Source: Pedobacter sp. MC2016-15
Lineage (GTDB): Bacteria; Bacteroidota; Bacteroidia; Sphingobacteriales; Sphingobacteriaceae
Length of the DNA: 64,000 bases
Assembly (NCBI RefSeq): GCF_026239695.1
Contig: NZ_JAPIVS010000003.1
Coordinates: forward strand, 372,001 to 436,000
Reading direction: 5' to 3'
A model generated the notes under the pieces. The model made no database searches. It saw nothing but the letters and a program-made list of their open reading frames with translations, and had not been told where the DNA came from. Positions 18,202 through 27,687 of this stretch are shown piece by piece (position 1 is the first letter of the stretch; every line of letters begins with the position of its first letter). The translations under genes were made by a program, and so were the position numbers.

Positions 18202-20568
18202 ATGTTTAAACTGAATTTTAAAATCGCGCTTAGAAACATCTGGAAGAACAAGACTTCCTCGCTGATCAATATCAGTGGGCTCGCTATTGGCCTGGCAGCC
18301 TGTCTACTGCTGCTGCTGTATGTGTCTTACGAATGGAACTTTGATAAGCAGACAAAAGATGATGCTCATACCTACCAGGTGATGATGAACTACATCGGTT
18401 CGGATGGTCAGGTAACAGCTACCGGGCAGAGTTCCTCCAACATGCTGGTGCCGATGTTTAAAGAGAAATACAGTTGGGTAAAAGCAGCAGCGAGGCTGAG
18501 CTGGGGAGCATCTTTTTTATTGTCGGGCAATCACACCAGCTTTAAGAAAAATGGAATGTTTGCTGATCCTGACATCCTGCACATTTTCAAATATAACTTT
18601 ATCCATGGCGATGAAAATACAGCGCTGGATGCACCAAATAGTGTGATCGTTACTGAAAAGACTGCGCGACTCTTATTTGGTACCACTGACGCGCTGAACA
18701 GATCAGTACGTTTTCAGAACCAGCTGGATCTCAGAATTACCGGTGTGATCAAAGACTTGCCGGCAAATCTATCCAGGTCCTTTGATTACCTGATGCCCTG
18801 GTCAGTTTACGAATCTCAGTTTGCCTGGGTAAAGGAGTCGAACTGGGAGAATTTCAGCTTCACCACCTTAGTAAGGACAGACCCCTCAGCGAATGTTGAG
18901 CAGCTGAATGCATCCATCAAAAATATTTATCAGAAGAACCAGTTTGGTTTAAAGATTCCATTCTTCTATCCTTACAGCAAACTACATCTGTATGGTGAGT
19001 TTAAGAATGGTATAAGTACTGGCGGCAGCATCGAACAGTTGCGTCTGTTCATGGGACTGGCCATAGGTATTTTGCTGATTGCCTGTATCAATTTCATGAA
19101 CATGGCTACAGCGAAATCTGAAAAGCGCGCTAAAGAGGTAGGGATCAAGAAGACGATCGGTGCTACGAGAAGCAGTTTAGTGAGTCAGTTCCTGATGGAG
19201 TCTGTGGTATTGACAGTATTAAGTGCCGTGATGGCGATGGGCCTGATGGAAATGTGTATTCCTTTTTTCAATACGCTGTTGGGGACCGACTTGCACATCA
19301 ACTATTCCAGTGCATCGATATGGCTGGGGTTAATTGCTGTTGTGCTCATCACGGGCTTGATAGCCGGGAGTTACCCCGCATTTTATCTGTCTTCCTTTAA
19401 TCCTATTCAGATTTTCAGAAAGCGAAATCACAAAGGCGTATATGCCATCACGCTGCGGCAGGTACTGGTGGTTGGGCAGTTTGCTTTTGCGGTTATTCTG
19501 ATCATTGCCACTACGGTAATCTATCAGCAAATCCAGTTTATAAAAAACCGTCCGGTAGGCTATCAGATTGATCATCTGGTGGAGCTGGAGCAGGATGGTG
19601 AATTGCACGGCAAGTTTGATCTGCTTAAATCCAGGCTGCTGGAATCAGGTGCAGTGACAGCTGTATTGCAGTCCTCCACAACTATTACAAAAGAGCTTTC
19701 AAGTGCCGCCGGCTGCGAATGGCCGGGCTCCTCAGAAAATGATAAGCTCATCAGCTTTAACACGATTGCCACCACTTATGGATTTGTAAAAACGACAGGT
19801 GTTAAATTGCTGTATGGACGAGATTTCTCAGCAAAATTTGCTTCTGATTCCAATGCCATACTGATCAGTCATTCAGCCATGAAAGTAATGAACCTGAAAA
19901 ATCCTGTAGGACAGATTGTAAGTCACCATGGGGAAAAGAATGTGATTGTTGGGGTTTTTGAAGATTTTATACTGGGCTCTCCTTTCAGCACTGAAAAACC
20001 TTTGATTCTGCACTTCAATAAAGACTGGAGCGGAGTGGTTACCATGAGATTAAATCCGGTACGCCCGGCTGCTCAAAACCTGGCTTTAATTGAAGAAATT
20101 GTGAAGCAGATCAATCCTGCATACCCTGTAAATATCACGTTTGTAGATGAGCTATATGCGAAGAAGTTGACAGAGCAAAGGGTTCTGGGTATCCTGTCCA
20201 ACCTTTTTGGCGGACTGGCGATCTTTATTTCATGCCTGGGGCTTTTTGGTCTTGCATCTTACAGCGCGGAGCAGCGCACCAAAGAAATCGGCGTCAGAAA
20301 AGTCCTCGGTGCGTCGGTAAGCAGCCTGATGAGGCTCTTGTCCTTCAGCTTTTTAAAAATGGTGGGGATTGCCATCATTATTTCCATACCAGTGGCAAAT
20401 TATATCATGTCCCACTGGCTGCAGAGTTTTGAGTTTCATACTTCGGTGAATTGGGTGGTCATCCTGCTGGCGGCGGCTGGTACGATAGGGATCGCCTTAT
20501 TCACCGTTAGTTTTCAGGCTTACAAAACTGCAAAAGCGAATCCTGTTGATGCATTAAAATACGAATGA
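18202..20568 (+). CDS. MacB/FtsX-type ABC permease, paralog 1 of 5
   Basis: The protein is 788 residues from the ATG at 18202, chosen because all five paralogs start MFKLN.KIALRN; an ATG 18 bases upstream is less likely. A membrane helix (about 19-42) is followed by a periplasmic MacB-PCD-like domain. An FtsX block with three helices begins at LRLFMGLAIGILLIACINFMN (about 280). A second helix, a second periplasmic domain and a second FtsX block follow (FGGLAIFISCLGLFGLASYS, about 660-785). This double-FtsX, eight-helix layout is usual in Bacteroidetes. The chain ends ANPVDALKYE. One base separates its stop from the next ATG, so translation is coupled. Confidence 0.92.
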   Translation: MFKLNFKIALRNIWKNKTSSLINISGLAIGLAACLLLLLYVSYEWNFDKQTKDDAHTYQVMMNYIGSDGQVTATGQSSSNMLVPMFKEKYSWVKAAARLSWGASFLLSGNHTSFKKNGMFADPDILHIFKYNFIHGDENTALDAPNSVIVTEKTARLLFGTTDALNRSVRFQNQLDLRITGVIKDLPANLSRSFDYLMPWSVYESQFAWVKESNWENFSFTTLVRTDPSANVEQLNASIKNIYQKNQFGLKIPFFYPYSKLHLYGEFKNGISTGGSIEQLRLFMGLAIGILLIACINFMNMATAKSEKRAKEVGIKKTIGATRSSLVSQFLMESVVLTVLSAVMAMGLMEMCIPFFNTLLGTDLHINYSSASIWLGLIAVVLITGLIAGSYPAFYLSSFNPIQIFRKRNHKGVYAITLRQVLVVGQFAFAVILIIATTVIYQQIQFIKNRPVGYQIDHLVELEQDGELHGKFDLLKSRLLESGAVTAVLQSSTTITKELSSAAGCEWPGSSENDKLISFNTIATTYGFVKTTGVKLLYGRDFSAKFASDSNAILISHSAMKVMNLKNPVGQIVSHHGEKNVIVGVFEDFILGSPFSTEKPLILHFNKDWSGVVTMRLNPVRPAAQNLALIEEIVKQINPAYPVNITFVDELYAKKLTEQRVLGILSNLFGGLAIFISCLGLFGLASYSAEQRTKEIGVRKVLGASVSSLMRLLSFSFLKMVGIAIIISIPVANYIMSHWLQSFEFHTSVNWVVILLAAAGTIGIALFTVSFQAYKTAKANPVDALKYE

Positions 20569-20569
20569 T

Positions 20570-22942
20570 ATGTTTAAACTAAACTTCAAAATCGCGTTAA
20601 GAAACATCTGGAAGAATAAGACTTCTTCTCTGATCAATATCAGCGGATTAGCTATTGGTTTGGCTGCCTGTCTGTTGCTGCTGCTTTATGTCGCCTATGA
20701 ATGGAACTTTGACAGGCAGACGGCAGATCCCTCCAATACGTATAAAGTAATCGTCAACAATGTAGATGCAAACGGAAAAATCACGGGCACCTGGCTTGCC
20801 TCTACAAATGCAATTGCTCCTTTGTTCAAGCTGGAATATCCTGAGGTCCAAGCTGCAGCAAGGATTGATGCGGCCGGAAAAAAGCTGATTGCGAATGGCC
20901 GGAAGAGTCTGAAAAGAGCTGCCTGTTATGCCGATCCTGATATCCTGAACATTTTTGAGTACAGCTTTACCGCGGGCGATGCCAGCAGCGCCATGGCTGC
21001 ACCCAATAGTATTATTCTGACCGCATCTACTGCGCTTGAACTTTTTGGAAGTACAGATGTCCTTAACAAAACTGTTCATTACGATGATCAAATCGACCTC
21101 AAAGTAACAGGTGTGATCAATGATCTTCCAAAGAATACTTCTGTGGCCTTTGATTTCCTGATGCCCTGGTCTTTGGATGAAGCACTGAACAACTGGATAA
21201 AAGAACCTTCATGGGGTAATTTTAACTACAACACCATCGTGAGGATGGTTCCGGGAACTGATATGGATAAGTTCAATCAAGGCATCAAAGATTTCATGCA
21301 CCGGCATAACCCCAATGCAAACGCGCAGCTACTGATATTTCCTTTAAGCAGGCTACACCTGTATGATACCTTCCAAAACGGTCTGAGTATAGGCGGGAAG
21401 ATAGAGCAGCTGCGCTTGTTTATGGGGCTGGCGATAGGGATTCTGCTGATTGCCTGTATCAACTTTATGAATATGGCTACTGCAAAATCTGAGAAAAGGG
21501 CAAAAGAGGTGGGCATCAAAAAAACTATCGGTGCCACGCGCAGCAGCCTGATCAGTCAGTTTTTGATGGAATCTCTGGTGCTGACGGTGCTGAGCTCGGT
21601 GCTGGCTATTGTGCTCATCGAGCTGTGTATTCCGGTTTTCAATAACCTGCTGGATACCAGTTTAAACCTCGATTACTCGAATGTATCCATCTGGGCAGGT
21701 CTTGTTAGTGTTGTTGTACTGACAGGTCTCATTTCCGGAAGTTATCCTGCCTTTTACCTCTCTGCGTTTAACCCTGTTCAGATCCTGAGAAAACGTACTT
21801 TCAGGTCTGGATTGCTTACCATTAATCTCCGCCAGGTGCTGGTGGTAACTCAGTTCTGCTTTGCCATTGTCCTGATCATTGCTACTATGGTGATATATAG
21901 ACAGATCCAGTATATCAAAAACCGCCCTGTTGGCTATGACATCAATACACTGGTGCAAATGCCGCAGGAGGGAGAGCTCTATGGGAAATTTGATTTACTC
22001 AAAGATCGCCTGGTAAAATCAGGTGCTGTAACTTCATTGTATCAGTCCTCTGGAACAATTGCCCATCACACATCCTCTTTCTCCAACATGGAGTGGGAAG
22101 GTTCTACGGAAGCGGATAAAAGTATCAATTTTTCACAAATAGCCACTACCTATGACTTTGTAAAAACTAACGGTATCAAATTGATTGCGGGCAGGGATTT
22201 CTCAGAAAACTTCGCATCAGACTCTGCTGCCTTAATGCTGAACAGTACGGCAGCAAAATTGATGAACTTGCCTGACCCGATAGGACAACAAGTGATGTAC
22301 CATGGCAATAAGTTTACAGTAGTAGGCGTCTTCGAAGACTTTATACAGGATGCTCCCGGAACTAAGGAAACCCCGCTGGTGGTAGCTTTTATGAAAGGCT
22401 GGAGTGGTGTAGTAACGATGCGCTTAAATACTGCCAATACAGTTGCTGAAAATCTGGCCACAATAGAAAAAGTGGTGAAAGACATCAATCCTGCCTATCC
22501 TCTGGAGCTCAGCTTTGTGGATCAGCTGTATGCCGAAAAATTGAAATCACAAGAGGTACTGGGCACGCTTTCGAACATGTTTGGAGGCCTTGCCATCTTT
22601 ATTTCCTGTCTGGGATTGTTTGGACTTGCTGCTTACAGCGCAGAGCAAAGAACAAAAGAGATTGGTGTGCGCAAAGTACTAGGAGCATCAGTTGCCAGTT
22701 TATTGCAGCTACTCTCAGTCAGCTTTTTAAAGATGGTTGGATTTGCAATCATCATTTCGATACCCCTGGCCACCTATATGATGAACAACTGGCTGAAGGA
22801 CTTTGATTACCATACCAATGTGAGCTGGGTAGTGATTATCGCCACTGCCTTTGGCACGCTCGCAATTGCCCTGCTCACTGTGAGCTACCAGGCGTACAAA
22901 GCTGCAAAAGCTAATCCCGTTGATGCCTTAAAATACGAATGA
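20570..22942 (+). CDS. MacB/FtsX-type ABC permease, paralog 2 of 5
   Basis: The protein is 790 residues with the same double-FtsX layout as paralog 1. Its first 42 residues are almost identical to paralog 1. The FtsX core (FMNMATAKSEKRAKEVGIKK) and the C-terminal block (SAEQRTKEIGVRKVLGAS) are also nearly unchanged, while the two periplasmic domains differ clearly. That is the pattern expected if each copy keeps the ATPase contact and membrane core but recognises a different partner or substrate. The junction to paralog 3 is TGATATG, and the last 54 bases of this gene belong to a 72-bp perfect repeat. Confidence 0.92.
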   Translation: MFKLNFKIALRNIWKNKTSSLINISGLAIGLAACLLLLLYVAYEWNFDRQTADPSNTYKVIVNNVDANGKITGTWLASTNAIAPLFKLEYPEVQAAARIDAAGKKLIANGRKSLKRAACYADPDILNIFEYSFTAGDASSAMAAPNSIILTASTALELFGSTDVLNKTVHYDDQIDLKVTGVINDLPKNTSVAFDFLMPWSLDEALNNWIKEPSWGNFNYNTIVRMVPGTDMDKFNQGIKDFMHRHNPNANAQLLIFPLSRLHLYDTFQNGLSIGGKIEQLRLFMGLAIGILLIACINFMNMATAKSEKRAKEVGIKKTIGATRSSLISQFLMESLVLTVLSSVLAIVLIELCIPVFNNLLDTSLNLDYSNVSIWAGLVSVVVLTGLISGSYPAFYLSAFNPVQILRKRTFRSGLLTINLRQVLVVTQFCFAIVLIIATMVIYRQIQYIKNRPVGYDINTLVQMPQEGELYGKFDLLKDRLVKSGAVTSLYQSSGTIAHHTSSFSNMEWEGSTEADKSINFSQIATTYDFVKTNGIKLIAGRDFSENFASDSAALMLNSTAAKLMNLPDPIGQQVMYHGNKFTVVGVFEDFIQDAPGTKETPLVVAFMKGWSGVVTMRLNTANTVAENLATIEKVVKDINPAYPLELSFVDQLYAEKLKSQEVLGTLSNMFGGLAIFISCLGLFGLAAYSAEQRTKEIGVRKVLGASVASLLQLLSVSFLKMVGFAIIISIPLATYMMNNWLKDFDYHTNVSWVVIIATAFGTLAIALLTVSYQAYKAAKANPVDALKYE

Positions 22943-22960
22943 TATGTTTAAACTGAATTT
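22889..22960 (+). repeat. 72-bp perfect direct repeat, left copy
   Basis: Bases 22889-22960 are identical, base for base, to 25263-25334. The repeat covers the last codons of one permease (coding QAYKAAKANPVDALKYE), its stop, and the first six codons of the next. The copies are 2374 bases apart and bracket paralog 3. Confidence 0.95.
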
Positions 22961-25316
22961 TATAATCGCCCTGCGGAATTTGTGGAAGAATAAAACTGCT
23001 TCCCTGATCAATATTTCGGGCCTCGCCATCGGGCTGGCATCATGCTTACTGCTGTTGCTGTATGTGTCTTATGAATGGAACTTTGATAAACAGGCAAAGG
23101 ACGCAAAGGATATTTATAGGGTGTTGGTGAAGTTTGACGGTACCAATGGTGAAATTCGCGGCGTGGGCTACAGTACACCAAATACAATTGGGCCCGCATT
23201 AAAAGAAACGTATAGTAGCGTGAAGGCCATGAGCCGCCTTGATGATGAACAACCGAGACTTATTGCTAACGGAAGAAAAAGCTTTAAAAAAACAGGCCGT
23301 TTCGCCGATGCTGATATCCTTAAAATATTTGATTATCATTTTATAGCCGGCGATCAGAAAACGGCACTCGATGCACCAAATAATGTCATACTTACTGCAT
23401 CGATGGCCAAAATGCTCTTTGGTACAACAGATGTTCTCAATAAATCTGTCCGCTTTGAAGATAAGGTAAACCTGAAAATTACCGGGGTAATCGAAGATCT
23501 TCCGGAAAACACTTCTATAAAACTGGACTATCTGATGCCATGGACGTTGTTCGAGGGTATGTACGAATGGGTCAAAAGACCAATGTGGACCAATAATAAC
23601 TGGAGTACCTTCGTTAAAATGGCACCTTCTTCCGATATCGAATCGCTGAATCATAGGATAAAGGGAATAATTAAGGAACACGTTTCTGACGCTACTTCGT
23701 CTCCCTTTCTGTATCAGTTCAGCAAGTTGCATCTGTATGGTAAATTCACCGGCGGAGAAAACACGGGTGGCAGGATTGAGCAATTGCGCCTCTTTATGGG
23801 CCTTGCAATAGGTATCCTGCTGATTGCCTGTATCAACTTTATGAATATGGCTACCGCGAAGTCTGAGAAACGGGCAAAAGAAGTAGGGATCAAAAAAACT
23901 ATTGGTGCTACGCGGGGTAGTCTCATTAGCCAGTTCCTAATAGAATCGCTGGTTTTAACTCTAGGTAGTGCAGTAATGGCAATTGTTCTCGTAGAGGTAT
24001 TCCTTCCACTGTTCAATAACTTGCTGGGCATAAAGATGGGGATTAACTATGCCAATCCTTACCTCTGGATCAGCCTGATCGCGATAGTCATTTCAACAGG
24101 CATTATTGCAGGAAGTTATCCGGCATTTTACCTGTCTTCTTTCAACCCGCTACAGGTACTGAAAAAGCGAAATCCTGGTCGGAAGTTCTGGTCAGTAAGT
24201 CTGCGTCAGGTATTGGTAGTCGTACAGTTTAGTTTTGCGGTGATCCTGATCATATCCACAGCCGTGATCTACAAACAGATACAGTACCTGAAAGACAGAC
24301 CGGTTGGATATGAAGTAAATGATCTGGTGGAATTGGCTCAGGACGGGCAGCTGGAAGGTAAGTTCGAACTTTTGAAACAACGTTTACTGCAATCGGGCGC
24401 CGTATCCAGCATCTGTCAGCTATCGGGGACTATGTCTAATAATAATTCCAATTTCTGGGGTCTGGAATGGCCGGGTTCAACGGAAACAGACAGGCATATG
24501 GTGTTTAATCAACTTTCCACTACTTACGACTTTGCAAAAACTACCGGTATCAAAGTAGTTGAAGGAAGGGATTTTTCCCGTCAGTTTCCTTCGGATACAG
24601 CAGCAGTGATGCTGAGTCAGTCGGCCGTGAAAGTGATGAATCTGGTTCATCCGATTGGCACTATTGTAAAATACCAGGGAAATGATTGTACTGTCGTCGG
24701 CGTGTTTGAGGACTTTATCTGGGGTGCTCCTTTTGAAAAGGAAGAACCTTTAATCGTGGCATTTAACAAGTACTGGAGTGGCTATGTCACAATGAGGCCT
24801 AATCCTGCTCATCCGATGTCAGAAAATCTCGCGGTGATGGAAAAGATTATTAAAGATATCAATCCGGCTTATCCCGTAGAATTTAAATTCATTGATCAGC
24901 TGTATGGAGAGAAAATCAAATCGCAGAAGATATTAGGTTTGCTATCAAATGTTTTTGGTGGACTGGCAATATTTATCTCCTGCCTGGGTTTATTTGGTCT
25001 TGCTGCTTACAGCGCAGAGCAGAGGACAAAAGAAATTGGTGTACGCAAAGTGCTGGGTGCCTCGTTGTCGAGTCTGATGCAATTATTGTCGCTCAATTTC
25101 CTGAAGATGGTGGCTTTGGCGATCATTATCGCCATTCCTGTTGCTAATTATGTGATGAACAACTGGCTGAAAACCTTTGTATTTCATACCACTATCAGTT
25201 GGGTAATGATTATCCTGGCTGCACTTGCAACTATTGCTATTGCAATGATAACGGTTAGTTATCAGGCGTACAAAGCTGCAAAAGCTAATCCCGTTGATGC
25301 CTTAAAATACGAATGA
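22944..25316 (+). CDS. MacB/FtsX-type ABC permease, paralog 3 of 5
   Basis: The protein is 790 residues, the same length as paralog 2, and clearly the closest copy to paralogs 1 and 2 in the membrane segments. Periplasmic domain 1 (about 45-275) differs from its neighbours. The core LRLFMGLAIGILLIACINFMN and the tail ANPVDALKYE are shared exactly. Both ends lie inside the 72-bp direct repeats, so homologous recombination would remove exactly this gene and leave a paralog 2 to paralog 4 junction with both reading frames intact. It is translated in series with the others (1-base gaps). Confidence 0.92.
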   Translation: MFKLNFIIALRNLWKNKTASLINISGLAIGLASCLLLLLYVSYEWNFDKQAKDAKDIYRVLVKFDGTNGEIRGVGYSTPNTIGPALKETYSSVKAMSRLDDEQPRLIANGRKSFKKTGRFADADILKIFDYHFIAGDQKTALDAPNNVILTASMAKMLFGTTDVLNKSVRFEDKVNLKITGVIEDLPENTSIKLDYLMPWTLFEGMYEWVKRPMWTNNNWSTFVKMAPSSDIESLNHRIKGIIKEHVSDATSSPFLYQFSKLHLYGKFTGGENTGGRIEQLRLFMGLAIGILLIACINFMNMATAKSEKRAKEVGIKKTIGATRGSLISQFLIESLVLTLGSAVMAIVLVEVFLPLFNNLLGIKMGINYANPYLWISLIAIVISTGIIAGSYPAFYLSSFNPLQVLKKRNPGRKFWSVSLRQVLVVVQFSFAVILIISTAVIYKQIQYLKDRPVGYEVNDLVELAQDGQLEGKFELLKQRLLQSGAVSSICQLSGTMSNNNSNFWGLEWPGSTETDRHMVFNQLSTTYDFAKTTGIKVVEGRDFSRQFPSDTAAVMLSQSAVKVMNLVHPIGTIVKYQGNDCTVVGVFEDFIWGAPFEKEEPLIVAFNKYWSGYVTMRPNPAHPMSENLAVMEKIIKDINPAYPVEFKFIDQLYGEKIKSQKILGLLSNVFGGLAIFISCLGLFGLAAYSAEQRTKEIGVRKVLGASLSSLMQLLSLNFLKMVALAIIIAIPVANYVMNNWLKTFVFHTTISWVMIILAALATIAIAMITVSYQAYKAAKANPVDALKYE

Positions 25317-25334
25317 TATGTTTAAACTGAATTT
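25263..25334 (+). repeat. 72-bp perfect direct repeat, right copy
   Basis: This is the second copy of the repeat at 22889-22960. It spans the stop of paralog 3 and the start of paralog 4. Flanking bases diverge at once on both sides, which points to a recent duplication or gene-conversion tract limited to the junction. Confidence 0.95.
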
Positions 25335-27684
25335 AAAAATAGCGCTCAGGAACCTTTGGAAGAACAAAGGTTATACTTTGATAAATGTCGGCGGACTGGC
25401 GATTGGCCTGGCGAGCTGCATGATACTGCTGCTCTATGTGGCGTATGAGTGGAGCTACGATAAAGAATCGAAGCACTATGAAGATACTTATGTGCTTTAC
25501 CAGCATCAAAAGGCAAGTTCTGGTACGATGAGCTGGGCATGGACTCCGGGAGTTCTGGCGCCTGAAATTGAGGCGAAGGTATCAGGCGTAGTTCGGGCTT
25601 CCCATTCAAGTTACCCGCAGGCCGCGGTGCTGTCTTATAATCAAAATACTTTCAGAAAACAGGCAGTTTACAGCGATCCTCAGTTTTTGAAGATTATGGC
25701 CTATAAATTTCTGAAAGGCAATCCCGCCAAGGCTTTACAAGAGGTCAATTCCATCATACTCACTGAAACGATGGCAAAGAATCTTTTTGGAGATGAGGAC
25801 CCTATCAATAAAATTGTAAAGCTGGATAATAAAGAAGAACTGAAGGTTGATGCTGTGATAGCAGACCTTCCAAAAAACAGTACTATTCTGTTTGATTATA
25901 TGCTGACTTGGGCTCTTTGGGAAAACCAAATGCCATATGTAAAGGAATCAGGATGGGGCAATAATTTTTGTCTTACCATTGTTCAACTACAAAAGGGGCA
26001 AGATTATCGTCAGGCTGAAGCTTTGGTAAGGCCATTTTTAGCCAATCATGATAAAGGTGCGACTGGATTTTATACTTTACATCCCTTATCTAAATGGCAC
26101 TTATACAGTGAGTTTATAAATGGTAAATCCGTGGGTGGTAAAATTGATCAGATCAGGATTTTTTTTCTGCTCGCGTTCTGTCTGCTCCTGATCGCCTGTG
26201 TGAACTTTATGAACCTTTCTACCGCACGTTCAGAAAAAAGGGCGAAAGAAGTAGGGGTGCGCAAAGCAATTGGTTCTTCGCGTAATGCATTGATCGGCCA
26301 GTTTATGCTGGAATCTTTTATTCTTTCAATACTGGGTATGGTAGTCGCTTTTGTGCTGATTGAGCTCTCCCTGGGATACTTTAATAACTTGCTTCAAACA
26401 GATTTGGTTATCGATTATGCCGACTGGAAATTCTGGTCTGTCTTTGTAGGTCTCACGTTGGTCACCGGTTTTATTGCAGGAAGCTATCCGGCATTTTATC
26501 TTTCCTCCTTTGAGCCTTTACAGGTTTTAAAAGGATTTAAAATGACAGGGAAGGCTACCCTATCTGTACGACAGGTGCTCGTAGTTTTTCAATTTGTATT
26601 TGCTGCATGCCTGATTGTATGTACTGCCGTGATCTATCAGCAGCTGAACTTTATCAAGGGCAAGTCGATCGGGTACAACAAAAATAATCTGGTGGAGTTC
26701 CCGCTTCAGGGTAACCTCAGAAAGAGTGAACATAAGAGACAGCTGCTCAAAGATGAGCTGCTGAAATCTGGTGCAGTGAGTGATGTTACCTTCTTCAGCA
26801 GAAGTATCAGTGAAGGAGGGAACAATAGTTTTGGTATAAGCTGGCCAGGAAAAAGTGCGAAGGAGGAAGTGCTTTTCAATCACAGAAGTGCTGGTTACGA
26901 TTTCGCAAAAACTATCGGCACAGGTATGATCAGCGGAAGAGATTTTTCACCTTTATATAAGGATACTTCGACAGTGATGGTGAATGAATCTGCCGTGAAA
27001 ACAATGGGGCTTAAACAGCCTGTGGGCACCGTTATCCAGTTCTGGGGAAAGCCCGTGACTATCGTTGGTGTCATGAGGGATATTGTGATGGAGAATCCTT
27101 ATGCTGTGACCGCACCCATGATTGTATATCACAATATGGATGATGTTGAAGTGCTGATTGCAAGGTTAAATACTGAGCAGAACATCAGCTCTTCAATGGC
27201 TACCATAAAGGAGGTGACGGAGAAGATCAATCCCGGATTTCCTTTAGACAGCAAATTTGTGGATGATACTTTTGAGCAGAAGTTCCAGACCGAAAAGCTA
27301 CTCGGCACGATCGCCAACTGGTTTGGCGGATTTGCGATTTTCATTTCCTGCCTGGGTTTACTGGGGCTGGCGCTCTTTATGGCGGAACAAAGAAAAAAGG
27401 AAATCAGCATTCGCAAAGTGCTTGGTGCAAGCAATATGAATATCCTGACCCTGCTTAACAAAGATTTTATCAAGCTGGTATTAATTGCCGACCTGATTGC
27501 TTTTCCAATTGCTTATCTGATCATCAACAAGTGGTTATCCGCCTACAGCTTCAGGGTCTCCATTTCAGTATTGCCCTTTGCTGTTGCCCTGTTGCTTTCG
27601 TTGATCATCGCTATCATTACCGTAAGCGTGCAGTCTGTCAAAGTTGCCAAAGCAAATCCCGTTGATGCTCTAAAATACGAATAA
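25318..27684 (+). CDS. MacB/FtsX-type ABC permease, paralog 4 of 5
   Basis: The protein is 788 residues with the same two-block FtsX architecture but more distant than paralogs 1-3. The N-terminus reads LWKNKGYTLINVGGLAIGLA instead of the NKTSSLINISG form, the core is FMNLSTARSEKRAKEVGVRKAIG, and the C-terminal block is MAEQRKKEISIRKVLGAS. It still ends in ANPVDALKYE. It starts inside the right 72-bp repeat, so its first codons look borrowed from the paralog 1-3 type. Three bases separate it from paralog 5. It probably belongs to an older duplication than copies 1-3. Confidence 0.92.
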   Translation: MFKLNLKIALRNLWKNKGYTLINVGGLAIGLASCMILLLYVAYEWSYDKESKHYEDTYVLYQHQKASSGTMSWAWTPGVLAPEIEAKVSGVVRASHSSYPQAAVLSYNQNTFRKQAVYSDPQFLKIMAYKFLKGNPAKALQEVNSIILTETMAKNLFGDEDPINKIVKLDNKEELKVDAVIADLPKNSTILFDYMLTWALWENQMPYVKESGWGNNFCLTIVQLQKGQDYRQAEALVRPFLANHDKGATGFYTLHPLSKWHLYSEFINGKSVGGKIDQIRIFFLLAFCLLLIACVNFMNLSTARSEKRAKEVGVRKAIGSSRNALIGQFMLESFILSILGMVVAFVLIELSLGYFNNLLQTDLVIDYADWKFWSVFVGLTLVTGFIAGSYPAFYLSSFEPLQVLKGFKMTGKATLSVRQVLVVFQFVFAACLIVCTAVIYQQLNFIKGKSIGYNKNNLVEFPLQGNLRKSEHKRQLLKDELLKSGAVSDVTFFSRSISEGGNNSFGISWPGKSAKEEVLFNHRSAGYDFAKTIGTGMISGRDFSPLYKDTSTVMVNESAVKTMGLKQPVGTVIQFWGKPVTIVGVMRDIVMENPYAVTAPMIVYHNMDDVEVLIARLNTEQNISSSMATIKEVTEKINPGFPLDSKFVDDTFEQKFQTEKLLGTIANWFGGFAIFISCLGLLGLALFMAEQRKKEISIRKVLGASNMNILTLLNKDFIKLVLIADLIAFPIAYLIINKWLSAYSFRVSISVLPFAVALLLSLIIAIITVSVQSVKVAKANPVDALKYE

Positions 27685-27687
27685 ACT

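Noticed and set aside
23199..23783. 194-codon minus-strand frame inside permease paralog 3
   Set aside because: Fully antisense to the permease gene, no family resemblance and no start context; not counted as a gene.
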